Shown one piece after another: positions 1-13,459 of a stretch of 64,000 nucleotides of DNA (position 1 is its first letter; each line of letters starts with the position of its first letter). The stretch covers positions 124,001-188,000 of the forward strand of contig MSJH02000578.1 of assembly GCA_001931875.2 (NCBI GenBank), given 5' to 3'. The notes under the pieces are model-generated. The model did no database searches. It was not told where the DNA came from and saw nothing but the letters and a program-made list of their open reading frames with translations. Both the position numbers and the translations under genes were made by a program. The stretch comes from Byssochlamys sp. IMV 00236. Lineage: Eukaryota; Ascomycota; Eurotiomycetes; Eurotiales; Thermoascaceae.

Positions 1-1434
1 CTGTGGACGGTATCCGAAATCGCCCGTCGGCCGACTTGCCCTCCCACGGAGGCCAGAGGCAATACCGTTGATGATTCCGAGGGCTCTTACAAAGAACACT
101 GGTGGCAGCGTTAGACCTGGAAAAGTCGTCCTGTGGTTCCAGTTGCAGGCTGAAGCCATGATACAACATGGTGGCAACGGAGACGATCGTCCATGGAGCT
201 TTACGAGAGAGAAGAAGCAAAGAGGAAACGGCAGAGAGGGTCCAGAGGCAGCTGCGCCTCAGACACTCTGGATATGATTCCATATCCCCGTCAAAATGGC
301 TAGAGGAAGTGTCTGGCTCGAGAGTATTCTAGGATCATGAAGAATGCAGCGGGGACACACGCAACACCGCAATGATCAGAAGGGCAAGCAATGTGATGAT
401 CGAAGCCGATGCGCTTGTTCATTCGATCTTATTGTACGCCGTTCCGCCAGGGCCACACCCTATGGCGATTAAAGACCGACCGGGCCATCGTCCACGCCCA
501 TCGAGAGGGGGCTCCCGTCCAGCCTGCTCCACGTCGCAGTGGGTATGCGAACGCGACTGACTCCAGACTGCAGAGGGATGCTTGAGTTTGCAAGAAGAGC
601 AAAATCGCGCAGTGGACGCCTGCGAGAAGAATCTGAGGCGGGGAGATCTAGACCGGGTATGGTGGAGAGTGGCCGTTAGGGCTGGCGACCTGTGCTGGAG
701 CGCCAAGCAGATGTTGAAGTTCGTGGCTTTTGCAGACCAGCAAATAATTGCTCTGGAGTCTGCAGATTCTTCACGGTTTGCACAGTTGCAGAGACTGACT
801 TATCGATACGGGCTTGGTCAGTGCCAGATACACGTGGCGCGAAGGCGATTGTCGGCCTGTGAGTAACGATAGTAATTCCAGCCCAGGGACATTGGCCAGG
901 GAGTGGTCTTGCTTCTCGGTACTGTTGCCGGGATCCAGGAAGCTGGGCAATAGAAAACTCTGAAGGAAGGGGGGATTCTTGCCGTCGAGATGATGAATAT
1001 GGCCGGAGTTGGTATAGAGTAGTCCAGAGTGAGTCCACAGAAAGGGATCCGATACTCTATTTCGCATTGAGAATCTGGTTCAATCGCCTTGAGTGGAACT
1101 GTTCAACTGAACTGAACCGAACCAACATGATCCCCGGGAAGCGCCCGATGGAAACTCGCGGGCCTTAATTGCTCTAGCGCAGGCACAGGCGAGTCGTGCC
1201 TGGAGCCAACGCACGGTACCTTTGGCTGCGTGTCGGCGCTAATATTAGAGGGTTTCGACTTTCTACCAATTGCGCCACGTTCAGGATATCCACGGCACAA
1301 TGAGGGCGTCTCCAGGACGGTGTGATATCCCAGGTGTTCATGATTCCAACATCGAGCACTGCGGGTGATCAGGGAGATAGAGTCGGTATAGAGGACACAG
1401 CCGAGCAGAGAAGACTTCCAGAGTTGATCCAGGG

Positions 1435-1455
1435 AATAATAATAATAATAATAAT
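1435..1455. repeat. AAT trinucleotide microsatellite
   Basis: About seven tandem AAT units in the intergenic region upstream of the Asp f 7-like gene. Seen directly. Confidence 0.9.
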
Positions 1456-1613
1456 TACCATTAATAATGAACAAGGATGAAACGAAACAAAGCTCCTGGT
1501 TCGGGCCCCAATGGATGTGCTCCATCCAGCCCCAATATAATCCCATGGACCAGACACGCTTGTGCCTGTGCCACTTCCTCCACTCTCTGCGCCATCCCGT
1601 TCTTTTCTCCATC

Positions 1614-1636
1614 CTCTCTCTCTCTCTCTCTCTCTC
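1614..1636 (+). promoter_or_regulatory. CT-rich tract in promoter/leader
   Basis: An uninterrupted CT dinucleotide run lies about 300 bases upstream of the start at 1934, followed by further pyrimidine-rich sequence up to the ATG. CT tracts are a common core-promoter element near transcription starts in Aspergillus genes. The role here is inferred from position and strand orientation. Confidence 0.45.
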
Positions 1637-1933
1637 GCGTTCCCTACTTAAGCGTCCGGATCCCACAGGAGCCTCTCTCCTTCTTTCTTGCTCCCCATCC
1701 AGACAGTCATTCCCTTGTCAATCCTTTGACCGTTTCTTCATTTCACTCCCTTTCGGGTGCACTGCTATCAGTCCTTTCCTGCTGTGCAGAACTTCAGTCC
1801 CTCAGTCCTGCTTGCATCTATCTCTATTGATTCTTGAGTCGCTTGGTTCGATTCGATCTCATTCCCTCACATCACCACTACGCATTGCACCTTTCTTTGA
1901 AGAAACCGTCAGCTCTTCTCTCTACCAAACACA

Positions 1934-2764
1934 ATGGCTCCTGTCTCCAAGTCTCTCGCCCTTGCTGGCGCCCTCTTCTCTGTCCTCAGCACCGCTCTCC
2001 CTCTGAACAAGCGTGCCGTCGTTTGGGAGACCGTCACTGATGTCGTCTGGACCACCGTCGACACCACCATCACCATCGCCCCTGGACAGACCTTCAGCAC
2101 CCCGACGCCCTCCGCTGGTGACTTCGTCGAGCTGACCGTCACTGCGGAGGCTTCTGCCACTTCCTCCGTGGCCGCCAGCTCCAGCTCCAGCTCTGCTGCT
2201 CCGGTCCAGACTGCTACTTCCAGCCAGGCTCCTGAGGAGTCCTCCTCTGTGGCCCCCGCTCCTTCGACCACTGCGGCTCCCTCGACTACTGCGGCCCCGG
2301 CCCCAGCTCCCACCACTTCTTCCGTCGAGACTCCCGCTCCTCAGCCCACTACCTCTTCGACTACCTCCTCCTCGACCACCTCCAGCGCTCCCGCTGCCTC
2401 CAGCAGCTCTAGCTCCAGCAGCGGCAGCAGCGGCTACAGTGGCCAGTGTGACGAGAGCTCGCCTTGCTCCGGTGACGGTACCTACTACGACACTGCCACC
2501 CTCGTTACCAACCCCAGCTCTTGCGGCACCACCAACGACGGCCTCACCGAGAACGTTCTGGCCCTCCCCGTTGGCCTGATGAGCGAGGAGTACTGTGGCA
2601 AGACCGTCACCGTCAGCTACAACGGCAAGACCGCTCAGGGTACCGTCGTCGACAAGTGCATGGGATGCGAGGGCGACTCCATCGACCTGTCCCGTCACTT
2701 CTTCTCCTCTCTGGCTGACCTCGCCGAGGGCCGTCTCACCGACGTCAAGTGGTACATCAACTAA
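1934..2764 (+). CDS. Secreted RlpA-like double-psi beta-barrel protein, Asp f 7 allergen type
   Basis: This single-exon gene encodes a 276-residue protein. It begins with a hydrophobic signal peptide (about residues 1-20), followed by a Lys-Arg pair in LNKR that suits Kex2-type processing. Residues 45 to about 165 are a Ser/Thr/Ala/Pro-rich linker likely to be heavily O-mannosylated. The C-terminal 110 residues form a double-psi beta-barrel/expansin-like domain, with GDGTYYD near its start, Cys residues suited to disulphides, and the conserved acidic motif VVDKCMGCEGDSIDLS. The architecture matches the Aspergillus fumigatus allergen Asp f 7 and related secreted wall-associated proteins. No enzymatic activity is established for this fungal subgroup; association with cell-wall polysaccharide is likely. 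The codon bias is strong (C-ending codons), which suggests high expression. The start is the first ATG, placed directly before the signal peptide. Confidence 0.88.
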   Translation: MAPVSKSLALAGALFSVLSTALPLNKRAVVWETVTDVVWTTVDTTITIAPGQTFSTPTPSAGDFVELTVTAEASATSSVAASSSSSSAAPVQTATSSQAPEESSSVAPAPSTTAAPSTTAAPAPAPTTSSVETPAPQPTTSSTTSSSTTSSAPAASSSSSSSSGSSGYSGQCDESSPCSGDGTYYDTATLVTNPSSCGTTNDGLTENVLALPVGLMSEEYCGKTVTVSYNGKTAQGTVVDKCMGCEGDSIDLSRHFFSSLADLAEGRLTDVKWYIN

Positions 2765-3773
2765 GATCGACTCTGTGGACGGATCGGTCTGGTACCTAGC
2801 TCGTAGACATGAACCTGGACGGGCTGGGCCGGTATAGGACATTTTCATTCAACACTTTTACTCTTCGTCTTCTACTCGAAGTTCCCCAAGTTGGGACTTC
2901 GCGGCGATCACAGTCCGGGCTCGATGGCTCAGGACCGGGATCTTTTCTTTCCGTGTGAAAAGACTTTCATTCGATTTTTTTGTCATCTATTAACAGAAAC
3001 AAAAACGGAAGCATCTGGATTGATGCGACGAGAGACGTATACACGTCGTCTCGCAGTTTTCACTTTTTCGGGCTCTTCTTCGCTTCTTCTGTCATTCTTT
3101 TCTAGGACATGTTGAACATGGCCGGAACATAGAAAAAGTGCCCTGCAAGATCGGGACACAGGCGCAACGAAACGGGTTACCGGGAAATGGGATTCGGGAA
3201 CTTTTCTCCCAGTGGAGAATGGACCCGAGGGCAATGTCAAATGTTCAAATATGTCTTAGGCTGTTCTAACGAAGCATACGAGAGAAAAATTGTATCTGAT
3301 TTGACCAGAGTGCTTTTTCTAGTAGGCTATTCACGTCGATCGTCGTAACACCGGGCGTCAAGTTTTCTGTAGATATCCCGCCCTGCGCTTCTGGCAACGA
3401 TAGTCAGGAACCGGGCCTGCCGATCGGCGGCAACTCGGAGGGGCTTTCGAACAGTGCGTCAGCCCTCTCAGGCTTTCATTCAGCCCAGCTAAACACCCCC
3501 TTAAAAGGCATATCATAAATGAGAAAATGACCGGTCTTAGCTAGGTACTTTCTATATTTACCCACACCCCTTTTTTTTCATCTGAATTCGATATATGTAT
3601 ACGTCACGTCATCTAACTAGGTTTCTTGTTCGCGAATAATGAGCCAGGAGTCGAAATAAAGATCTGTCACATTCCATTCTATGGATTAAAGTATAACGTT
3701 GTCTGCAGGTATATTGATAAGATAGAATAAATGCCAAGTGGAATATTGATAGGTTGACTAGCTGATCAACTCG

Positions 3774-3794
3774 TCTTGTCTTGTCTTGTCTTGT
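3774..3794. repeat. TCTTG pentanucleotide microsatellite
   Basis: About four tandem copies of TCTTG in AT-rich intergenic DNA. Seen directly. Confidence 0.85.
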
Positions 3795-4680
3795 ATAGCG
3801 ATGCGCTCTCTATGGGTTTTGATTTTCTGTAGAGTATTACTGTACTTAATTACATCCTAGGTACTTGGAGAAGTGTATATCGTTAATAATAATAATAGTG
3901 TAATAACTAGTCACCTAGCTAGGATATAATCCTTCTTATTATTGTACATGTGTTGGATTTTCTCGAGGCTGAGGCGCAGGGCCGCGTAAGTAACAATAAT
4001 TCCTGCTTGCTATAAGCCTAAGGTTAAGGGAGGCTAAGCTTCCCAGTCAGGAACCGCATCGCGCGCCGGTGTTTCGGGGAGAAAGTTTATTATACCGTAC
4101 CATACGTTAACTATTCCAGGCGATAGGTAATTGGCTTTGGTTTTGTTTGATTTGATTTGCTATGTGTTATTTATCATATTAGAGGTGTGATTGGGTTTAT
4201 AGTAGATAGTACTCTGGTTCAGATTCGATTTTTTTGGTATATCTGAAGAGTAAATGGGGTAATTTAGGTCGTTGTTTTGATGCGATATGTCGCTGGTTAA
4301 AGAAAGGACTACAGTACATACTGATAGGAGATGGGCATAATTATCTTGTAAGTCTAGAATAGTCCGTGTGATAATAGTTAGTTATTTACGCTGTATTTTC
4401 TCGAAACCGGCTGGCTGGCTAGCTGGCTATCCCCAAATCTTCATCCAATCTGACTTAAAACCTCGTTGTTTGCTGTCGCTCGTTCCTCTGGGCTGGACAT
4501 TAACGTCCTTTGAAGTATAATATCTAGGATAGCCACGCTCTTATCTTACTATATGTATTCATCTATGCTGTCTTTCCGTCGCTGTACTTGTATACCTAGG
4601 TATACTGTACATCCCGCTTAAAAAAAAATTCTCTAAGAGACTGACAATAAAAATCGATCATTCTTTGGCTCTCTTGTTCT

Positions 4681-4726
4681 CTTTTCTTTTCTTTTCTTTT
4701 CTTTTCTTTTCTTTTCTTTTCTTTTC

Positions 4727-4758
<32 letters not shown>
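4681..4758. repeat. CTTTT pentanucleotide microsatellite, about 14 units
   Basis: A perfect CTTTT array ends in a T run. On the minus strand it would read as a Lys/Arg/Glu repeat (KKRKE-like), but the enclosing frame is only 68 codons and is an artefact of the repeat. Length polymorphism between strains is likely. Confidence 0.95.
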
Positions 4759-6052
4759 GACTCTGAGCCATACTGGTGCGCCTCCGTGAGAAGAAACGCC
4801 ATGTTGGTAGGATAGGTAGTCGCATAACTACCTAATCTCCGCGCAGGGCTAAATGAACTTTTCGTAGGGAAAAACTTTTCTTCGATGGAGATGCTATCGA
4901 AGCTAGTCAGCTGGGATCCGTATCAAGAATGTTTTTTCAAGATGGAGATCTAACTAAAACTCGCTATTAGTAGATATCTTTCATGCTTGTAAGCTTTACT
5001 ACTACTATGAGAGGTAGTTATACATGCAGAGATCAGCATAGAGTTCTACCCGATTATCAAACCCAATCTATGATGAATATACGTCAACAGCAAGGATAAG
5101 CTAAGCAATAATGATAGGGCGTGCTATACTAGCGATGTGACCAGCGCCTATTCCGTGGGATGGTGGGAAAGTTGAAAGATAATAACAATAGATATCAGTT
5201 CGTTTATGTTGCTGTATCCGTTCATATGGTGAGATATGAGCTGTGAGGTTGCAGCAGCATATAGAGTGTAATCAGATGCATTTTTGGTCAGGTCTGTTTT
5301 TCCAAACATAAGTATGATCACATAATCTGGATGATTTCCTCAAAGATCTCGAATTGACGCAGGGTGTAACGGATCGTTAAGTGTACCTACTCACTAAAAT
5401 AGGGTACTAATCCTAGAGGGTCGCTCAATAATATTTTAACTTCTGACATGTATCCCGTTGGGGATAACCTCTTTCGGGATATCGAACGAATTCAAATGTC
5501 AAGTAGACCTACGCATAGAAAAGCCCAACATCATTAGGCTTTACCCATGAGAGAGATATTTCGACTTGAGTCTTCTTTCTCATTGTTGGTTGGTTTTTAG
5601 TATACCATTCACCAGATATGCAACCTGTCTACTGCATTTGATGCGGTGAACAAGTAGCCGGGAACTCAGCGGTGAACACAATCTCCTCTCGCGTCAGTGG
5701 CTGAAGTCAATCATCTATTGCCACGAAAATCAGCATCGGCTCGACATGGATCTTTAATAATATGGCTTAGTAGAGAGATGAGAGATAAGAAGTGAAAAGT
5801 TTTTAAAGAAAAATTTTTTCTTCCACGTTCTGTTTCCAACGTTGCAATGCGCAGTGTGTAGCTGTCCTGATCCCTGTACGCCTCGGGGCGTCAATAATTA
5901 TTGAGCCACTCGTGCTCACTTTCCCTTCGCGGCGACTACACGAGCAGTTGCGTAATATTGGCTGTCAAAAATCTCCATTATTATTATTCTCGAACGGTCG
6001 ACGCTAATTGATCAATTAATCGCTGGAAGAGGGATGGCGGCCACGTGAGATT

Positions 6053-6082
6053 TGCTCCAACTTGCTCCAACTTACTCCAACT
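6053..6082. repeat. Three tandem copies of a decamer (GCTCCAACTT-like)
   Basis: Two perfect copies and one copy with mismatches of the unit GCTCCAACTT lie head to tail in intergenic DNA. No function is apparent. Confidence 0.75.
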
Positions 6083-7094
6083 CGGTATACGACCGACGGG
6101 TTGAAGTTTATTCTTCGAGATCATCTCCGCAACCAGGAGGTTCCTGTTGAGCGTAGCGAGGGGAATGCCACGCGGACCACTCCTATGTGGGGGATGACAG
6201 CTCGTCGAACGCAATTCTGACGATGAACGATTATCTTGCAACGAGACGATCTGATATAACCGGTCCACGCACTGGTGAAGCTCTGTCAAGATTTTTAGAG
6301 TATCCCTGCGGTAGACATGCCCGCCGTGCCTGTCATGTTAAAAACGCTTCTTCGCTGACGGGCTGCTTCGAATGGACAATGCGTGATGTGTCCCTTCTCC
6401 AGCCAGTCGCGGGGTGTTCGGATACGCGGCCATCTGGGGGATACAACCTCCTTCTCTCTCACTGGCCAAGAGGATACTGATCCCGAAAGCACTGCCGTGT
6501 TCCCTGGTTGCGAGTCGAACAAACTTCGCCATCTCGCGTGCTGCTAACGTTGCGGCGCTTGATTCTCCACCGGTAGAAATTTTTGCACGTTCAGGGCAGA
6601 GTCCGTGCGAGCAAAGGAGGAAAAGAGGCAAAACCGGAGGTTCATTCATCGAGAACCGGCATTCTGGGTGGTCAGGAACACCAACAAGAGTATCACTGAT
6701 GATCTATCCGACGGGAGGAATAGATACATCACTTCTGTAATGAAACGGGTTTTTTTGGCTGGGAAGAACAATCCTATCCTACTCTAGAATACTGTGCTTT
6801 ACTTGACCGAGTATATAAGTAGAGAAGCGCCGGTAACGGGCCCAACACGGGCGCCATCCGCGGTTCTCCGTCACGTCGACAGTCCCCGACAGCCATTCTG
6901 CATTCGTACAAATAAGACACCGACGAGAAATCAGTTACTACTACTGTACTATCAAATTCTCTCTTCACAAACTCAGATATCGGCCGTGCGGGACCCGACC
7001 AACTGGAGAGTCGTCGCTAACCCGCCCTGGACAACGGACGACCCACGCACCACACTGCTTAGGCATGGGGTACTCTACAAGACATTCCGATCTG

Positions 7095-7113
7095 ATATTA
7101 TTATTATTATTAT
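7095..7113. repeat. ATT trinucleotide microsatellite
   Basis: About six ATT units lie upstream of the fusion gene. Seen directly. Confidence 0.85.
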
Positions 7114-7460
7114 GGATTCCGTCGTCGCCTTCTGCTGACCAGAACTCTGCCTCGAGGGTTTCTTGCTCCTCTTGCACCGGGTTCCAGGCAGACGACCGTC
7201 ATTATCGTTGCACTGCCTGTTCTTTTCTCTGCCCTGTGTTGCACTGACATCTCAAGCTCAGATAGAATCTGATTGACCTCACGCGACCTCGGCCATTCTT
7301 CGCCTCGGATTCCTTCGCGCAGAGACCATGGAGACTTTGTTGTTCCGATCTGATAGCAAAATAGATCTATGGCGGATGAGAACAAAGTAGTCCTGGTTTT
7401 CAGTCGAGCAGCTCGCGCTGGGGGTCTACCCCGCGGGCACTGTGTCACCGTCGATCAAAC

Positions 7461-10291
7461 ATGCAGAGCCGCAGAGCCGCCGTTCTGGTGGTGTCGATTA
7501 TACTCTTTGCCATTGCTACGGTCATTGTTGTATTGCGCTTCATATCAAGGATCGCTATTGTCAAGAAGGTCCTGTTGCATGATTACTTGATGCTGCTAGC
7601 ATGGGTAAGTGCAGAGCTTCCGTACAACCGCTCCGCGTTTGCGACTGACTCGTGGAAAGGTGCTCGACCTTGGTTTTTCGGTCTCCCTCTTCGTCGCGAC
7701 CTCGAAAGGGTTAGGTCTTCACGAGAAAGATGTCAACCCGGCTGATCAGCCCGTTCTTAACCGGGCGGAATACACCTTCACGGTGCTCTATGTAAGTAAT
7801 GCGACCAGAAACGACTACAGAATCCCACGCTGGCGTATACTGAACGAACGCTCTTTCCTTTTAGAACCCGGTATTAATGGCGATGAAAACATCAATCCTC
7901 GTCTTCTACCTCACCCTGACTAGAACAGATAAATTCTTTCGATGGGCCAATTATGTGACCCTGGGTGTGGTGAACATCGCGGGCTTTGCGTTGACGTTTG
8001 TCAACCTCTTTCAGTGCCGTCCGGTGGGCGCAGCTTTCACCTATCCAGTACCAGCTCATGCGACATGTACGGATATCGTCACTCTGTACCTCTCATCTGC
8101 TCCCGTCAATATCATCACGGACCTGCTGATCCTCGTTCTCCCCATGCCTATATTGACGAGGATGCGCCTCCCACAGAAACAGAAGATCATTTTGGTGCTC
8201 ACCTTCAGTTTCGGCTTCTTCGTCGCAGTCGTGGATGTGATTCGAATCGCTTATCTGCAGAACGCCTCGACATCCCGCTTCTTGGCGTATAAAGCGTACG
8301 ACACTTCCTATAACAATTCTGTGGAGTATTCCGACTTCACCTGGTACGCTTCTCTGGCGTTTATGTGGTCTGCTATCGAAGTCAACGTTGGTATGATATG
8401 CGCCTGCGTCCCGAGTCTTAAGCCTCTCGTATCTCGGATATTTCCCAGAATGCTTCGCGACACCGACGAAGTTACCTATGATGGTTCAGTCGAGCCTCCC
8501 AGGCCATCCGCGGATATGGCTGCCACGACCCCTTCTCCTCCGGACCCAAGAGCTATGGCACCTGGTCTGCGTAACTCCGGTTCCGGCGTCACTGGCAGTG
8601 GAAGTGGGAGCAGAACTGGAACTGGATGGAGCGGCGACGATACGATCAGGAACAGCTCCGCAGGGCAGAGTACATTTATGGAATTTCTGCTGTCTTCACA
8701 GCGAAGGGAAAATGTTGAAGAAGCAGACACGACGAATGCCGGTGGCACCGTGCAGCGGCACATTCATTTCTTCGATTTCGTCAATGTGAATCAACCGAAG
8801 AGCATGCTGAAGATGACCAATAAAGAGTCCATACTTCCCATCGCATCGACCACGATCCTTTTTTTCCTATTAGGTTTCGCGTACGGCCTATTGGATATCT
8901 TGAACGACCAGTTCCAGAAGGTCATCGAGTTGGACTCATGGAGCTCACAGGGCATGCATGGCGCCTACTACGGCGGTTATTTGGTCGGTCCATTCCTCGT
9001 CGGTTATCCGGTTCTTACGAAATGGGGCTTCAAGCCAACCTTCATGACGGGCTTGTTCATCTACGCCTGCGGTAGTCTGATCTTCTGGCCTTCTGCTGTC
9101 CTGACTTCGTTTTCGGCCTACATAGTATCCAACTTCGTTGTGGGTTGTGGACTTGCCGTTCTGGAGACCGCAGCGAATCCGTTCATCTCGCTCTGTGGGC
9201 CACAGGAGAACTCCGAAATCCGATTGAACATATCCCAAGGTGTTCAGGCTATTGGCAGCGTGGTTTCTCCGCTTCTTGCCAAGAAGGTGCTCTTCAAGCA
9301 GGTTAAGGATGCGCCAAGCTTTGTGGATGTTCAGTGGACCTACTTGGCCATTGCCCTCTTTGGTATGCTCCTGGCAGTGGTCTTTTACTATATGCCTATC
9401 CCGGAAGCATCCGACGAGGACCTGAAAGAACTAGCTTATCAGCGCCACGATGATAACTCTGCCAAGGTTGGGCCGATTCCTGTCGTTTGGCTCACCTTCG
9501 GACTGGGTGTGTTCTCGATGTTCTGCTATGTCGGTGGCCAGGAGACAGTCTCTACCAACCTCGAACCTCTTGTGGATTACTTGAAACCCAAATCTTCCAG
9601 TCTCAGTTCTTTTGAATATCTCACAATCGGTCATACAGTGTTCGCAGTCGGGCGCTTCCTGACAGCATTTGCTCAGTGGATTCTCAAACCTCGCTGGATC
9701 CTTCTTGTCGCATATATCGGCATGATCGTATTTTCGATTCTCTGCATGAACGTTTCAGGTTATGCAGGCATTGCCATGGCATTGATGGTGTATGTTTTCG
9801 AAAGCGGCGTCTTCAGCATCATATTTGCAATCTCTCTGCGCGGCACCGCTCAATACACCAAGACCGCAGCAGTCGTAATGACCGCTGCCATCAGCGGTGG
9901 AAGCGTCTTCCCTTTCCCACAATACGCCGCTTCTAGGGCGCGCGGTGTCCAATACTCGTTCTGTGTCACCGTCGCTGTTTTCTGTGCGGGCGCGATCTTC
10001 CCATTGTACCTGAATCTGGTCCCAGCGGCCCGCAAGCAAGTCGATCCGGTGCCTAACGAATACTTACGTCGACGTCATCCGCTACGACATCTCCATAAGC
10101 AAGACATCGTCGGTGAAAAGGATGACTCCCCTCGCGGTGGAGTAGCATCCCGACGAGGCAGCGGCAACTCGAATCCATTTGCCGATTGTCAAAGACCAGC
10201 AGCCAGCCATCGACGCGATTACACGAGCATGACCGGCTCTACCAGCACTGGTGGCATCATGCACGAACTCGCACCATGGCCAAACACATAA
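7461..10291 (+). CDS. Fungal rhodopsin-type 7TM domain fused to FHS-family (FucP-like) MFS transporter
   Basis: I join exons 7461-7604, 7660-7791 and 7865-10291 (GTAAGT donors, AG acceptors, phase 0) into a 900-residue protein. Residues 1 to about 300 match the fungal rhodopsin-type integral membrane family (SAT4/PTH11-like): TM1 at about 8-30, the family motif HDYLMLLAW ending exon 1, and further hydrophobic segments up to PSLKPLVSRIFPRML. A roughly 100-residue polar Ser/Gly/Pro-rich linker follows. From about residue 406 a complete MFS domain begins (ILFFLLGFAYGLLDILN), with the FHS/FucP signature LETAANPFISLCGP and about 12 hydrophobic segments, then a basic cytosolic tail. FucP relatives carry L-fucose or other hexoses by proton symport; the substrate here is unknown. 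No stop or clear splice signal separates the halves, so one polypeptide is predicted, although two fused or misread neighbouring genes cannot be excluded. Confidence 0.78.
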
Positions 10292-11423
10292 AAGACCTCA
10301 AACATCCTCGTCTCTTCCTTGCACTTTTTATTTTCGTTATCCATTGATACCCCCTATCTCGTTAGATGTCCCACACCTACATTAAACTCTCTTATCCGCG
10401 GCAGAAAACTGCATCTGCGCCTTCAGATACCAACGGTCTATCTATCCCATTTATCTTCTCATATTACCTTTTAATCTATCAGATTCTTTTTGTGGCTTTT
10501 TTAATATAGCTACTTTTCATTTCTTCTTTCTTTCTTTTTTCTTTTTTTTTCTTTTTTTTTCTTCTTTTCTTTCTTCATGACGATATACTGAATTTTTTTC
10601 ACCCCCACACATAGTTTGGTTGTAATACATGTAGTTATGTTTTCTTCACTTCAAGCGACGGCGTTATCATTAACTATCGGAAAGACAACAATTGTCGTCA
10701 AGCATCCTATCCACTTGCATTGGGAGAAATCGTTTTTTTTTTTTTTTCTTTTGGACCTTTTTCAAATCAAAAGTTACGTGACATGCGGGTGGGAACTTGA
10801 AAAGTTTTTTGTTAGAATCATTTTTAGTCAAGGGACTTACTTCTCTTTCGATTCTATTAAGTATTTATTAAGTATTTACAGTACATACATACATAGTTAT
10901 CATATTCTTATTCGCTATTTTATAGAATAGATGCTTCGCTATTATATTACTACTATACAGATCTATGTCTTGTCTTGCTATATAATTTGTAAGCGTTAGT
11001 TACAGTGAGTAATAATAATTAGTTAAGTGTTGTTGTTGTTGGGATTCCTGGGGCGGGATACCACATGACCTGCACGAAGGCTGCGTTGTCGCTGGATATG
11101 GCTGAGAGACGTCGGAATGGATCTACCACCACTTAATATTATTATTACTATCGTCTGCACGTTCTACCAGGAAAAAAAAAAGATCGAGTTTATGATCGTA
11201 ATCATCTATATTCATTTTTCATTCCGTAGCTAACCGAAAGGCCAAAATATATCGCTAGAAGTACCAATGCCAAAACACACGGCTCCGCGCCAACAGGAGG
11301 TATATATAGTCCATGAAAGAGATATGTCTATATCTCTATATTGAGAAAGAAGAGAAAAAAAAATATGTATCAAGTCAAGAAGGGAAGAGAGGGATCAGCA
11401 AACCAGTGCTGTTCGGATGGCCC
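10292..11423. other. Intergenic region between convergent genes (fusion transporter and gdhA)
   Basis: This is the joint 3' flank of two convergent genes, AT-rich with long T and pyrimidine runs around 10.5-10.75 kb that fit 3' UTR and polyadenylation sequence. I see no gene. Confidence 0.7.
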
Positions 11424-13042
<1,619 letters not shown>

Positions 13043-13171
13043 TTTGACGATTGAAGAAAAGTCTTTTTTAAAATTGAAGGGGGAAAAAAGAGCTCAATGG
13101 AGAGATATGTATAAAAAAGTCAAGGACGATCACGAGGGAGAATACCAGCGGATTCTTTCCAGACAAGACAA

Positions 13172-13177
13172 GATAAG
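13172..13177 (+). promoter_or_regulatory. GATAAG, candidate AreA (GATA factor) site upstream of gdhA
   Basis: GATAAG lies about 130 bases upstream of the gdhA start. It matches the HGATAR consensus of the nitrogen regulator AreA, which is known to act on gdhA in Aspergillus nidulans. Six-base matches are frequent by chance, so this is a candidate only. Confidence 0.35.
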
Positions 13178-13449
13178 ACAGAACAGACCAGAGACTCGAC
13201 CACGACAGAAAGAAGCAATTCGAGATGAAGAAGAATGAGAAGAAAAGGAGGGAAAAAAGGAGGGGGCGACTGGCGGGGAAAGAAGGGATTTTATGGGCGG
13301 GCAGAGGGGGTTTCCGTCGACGAAAAGAATAAGGTAAAGCAATGCTCGGGTCGTCCGCCGGCTGCTCACCGCCCGCCCATCCCGAGCGTCTGGCTGGCTG
13401 GCTGGCTGGCCAGTTCTGCCCCGACATCGCCCGTTGGCCGGGCTCGCCA

Positions 13450-13459
13450 CCGGAGCCGG
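13450..13459. promoter_or_regulatory. CCGGAGCCGG, candidate Leu3/LeuB site upstream of gdhA
   Basis: The sequence CCGGAGCCGG lies about 410 bases upstream of the gdhA start and fits the everted-repeat consensus CCGGNNCCGG of the zinc-cluster regulator Leu3/LeuB. LeuB, with TamA and AreA, is known to regulate gdhA in Aspergillus nidulans. About one such match would be expected by chance in 64 kb, so the position in this promoter is suggestive. Confidence 0.5.

Larger units (their letters stand above)
1..1933. other. Intergenic region and 5' flank of the Asp f 7-like gene
   Basis: No gene can be supported here. Several open frames of 60 to 190 codons exist on both strands, but they overlap each other, are low-complexity or lack any recognisable domain or splice structure. 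The last 300 bases before the ATG at 1934 are pyrimidine-rich, including the CT tract at 1614-1636, as is usual for promoters and leaders of highly expressed fungal genes. An AAT microsatellite lies at 1435-1455. Confidence 0.6.
2765..7460. other. Long AT-rich intergenic region
   Basis: About 4.7 kb without a supportable gene. The first few hundred bases are presumably the 3' UTR and terminator of the Asp f 7-like gene. From 3.5 to 6.0 kb the sequence is AT-rich with stops in all frames. It contains simple repeats at 3774-3794, 4681-4758 and 7095-7113 and a short decamer repeat at 6053-6082. Frames between 6.2 and 7.4 kb overlap on both strands and show no domain. The last few hundred bases are the promoter and leader of the fusion gene at 7461. 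Confidence 0.6.

Noticed and set aside
582..866. 94-codon plus-strand frame at the left end
   Set aside because: It overlaps frames of equal length on the other strand, has no domain, splice partner or codon bias; not distinguishable from chance.
1190..1285. Minus-strand TGGCGCAATTGGTAG resembling a tRNA A box
   Set aside because: The only B-box-like sequence downstream (GCACGACTCGC) is degenerate and the cloverleaf does not fold; at most a relic, probably chance.
1922..2848. 308-codon minus-strand frame over the Asp f 7-like gene
   Set aside because: A Gly/Ser/Arg-rich antisense shadow of the low-complexity Ser/Thr/Pro linker; the plus-strand protein has a signal peptide and a known domain.
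4596..4802. 68-codon minus-strand frame rich in Lys/Glu/Arg
   Set aside because: It exists only because the CTTTT microsatellite has no stop codons in that frame.
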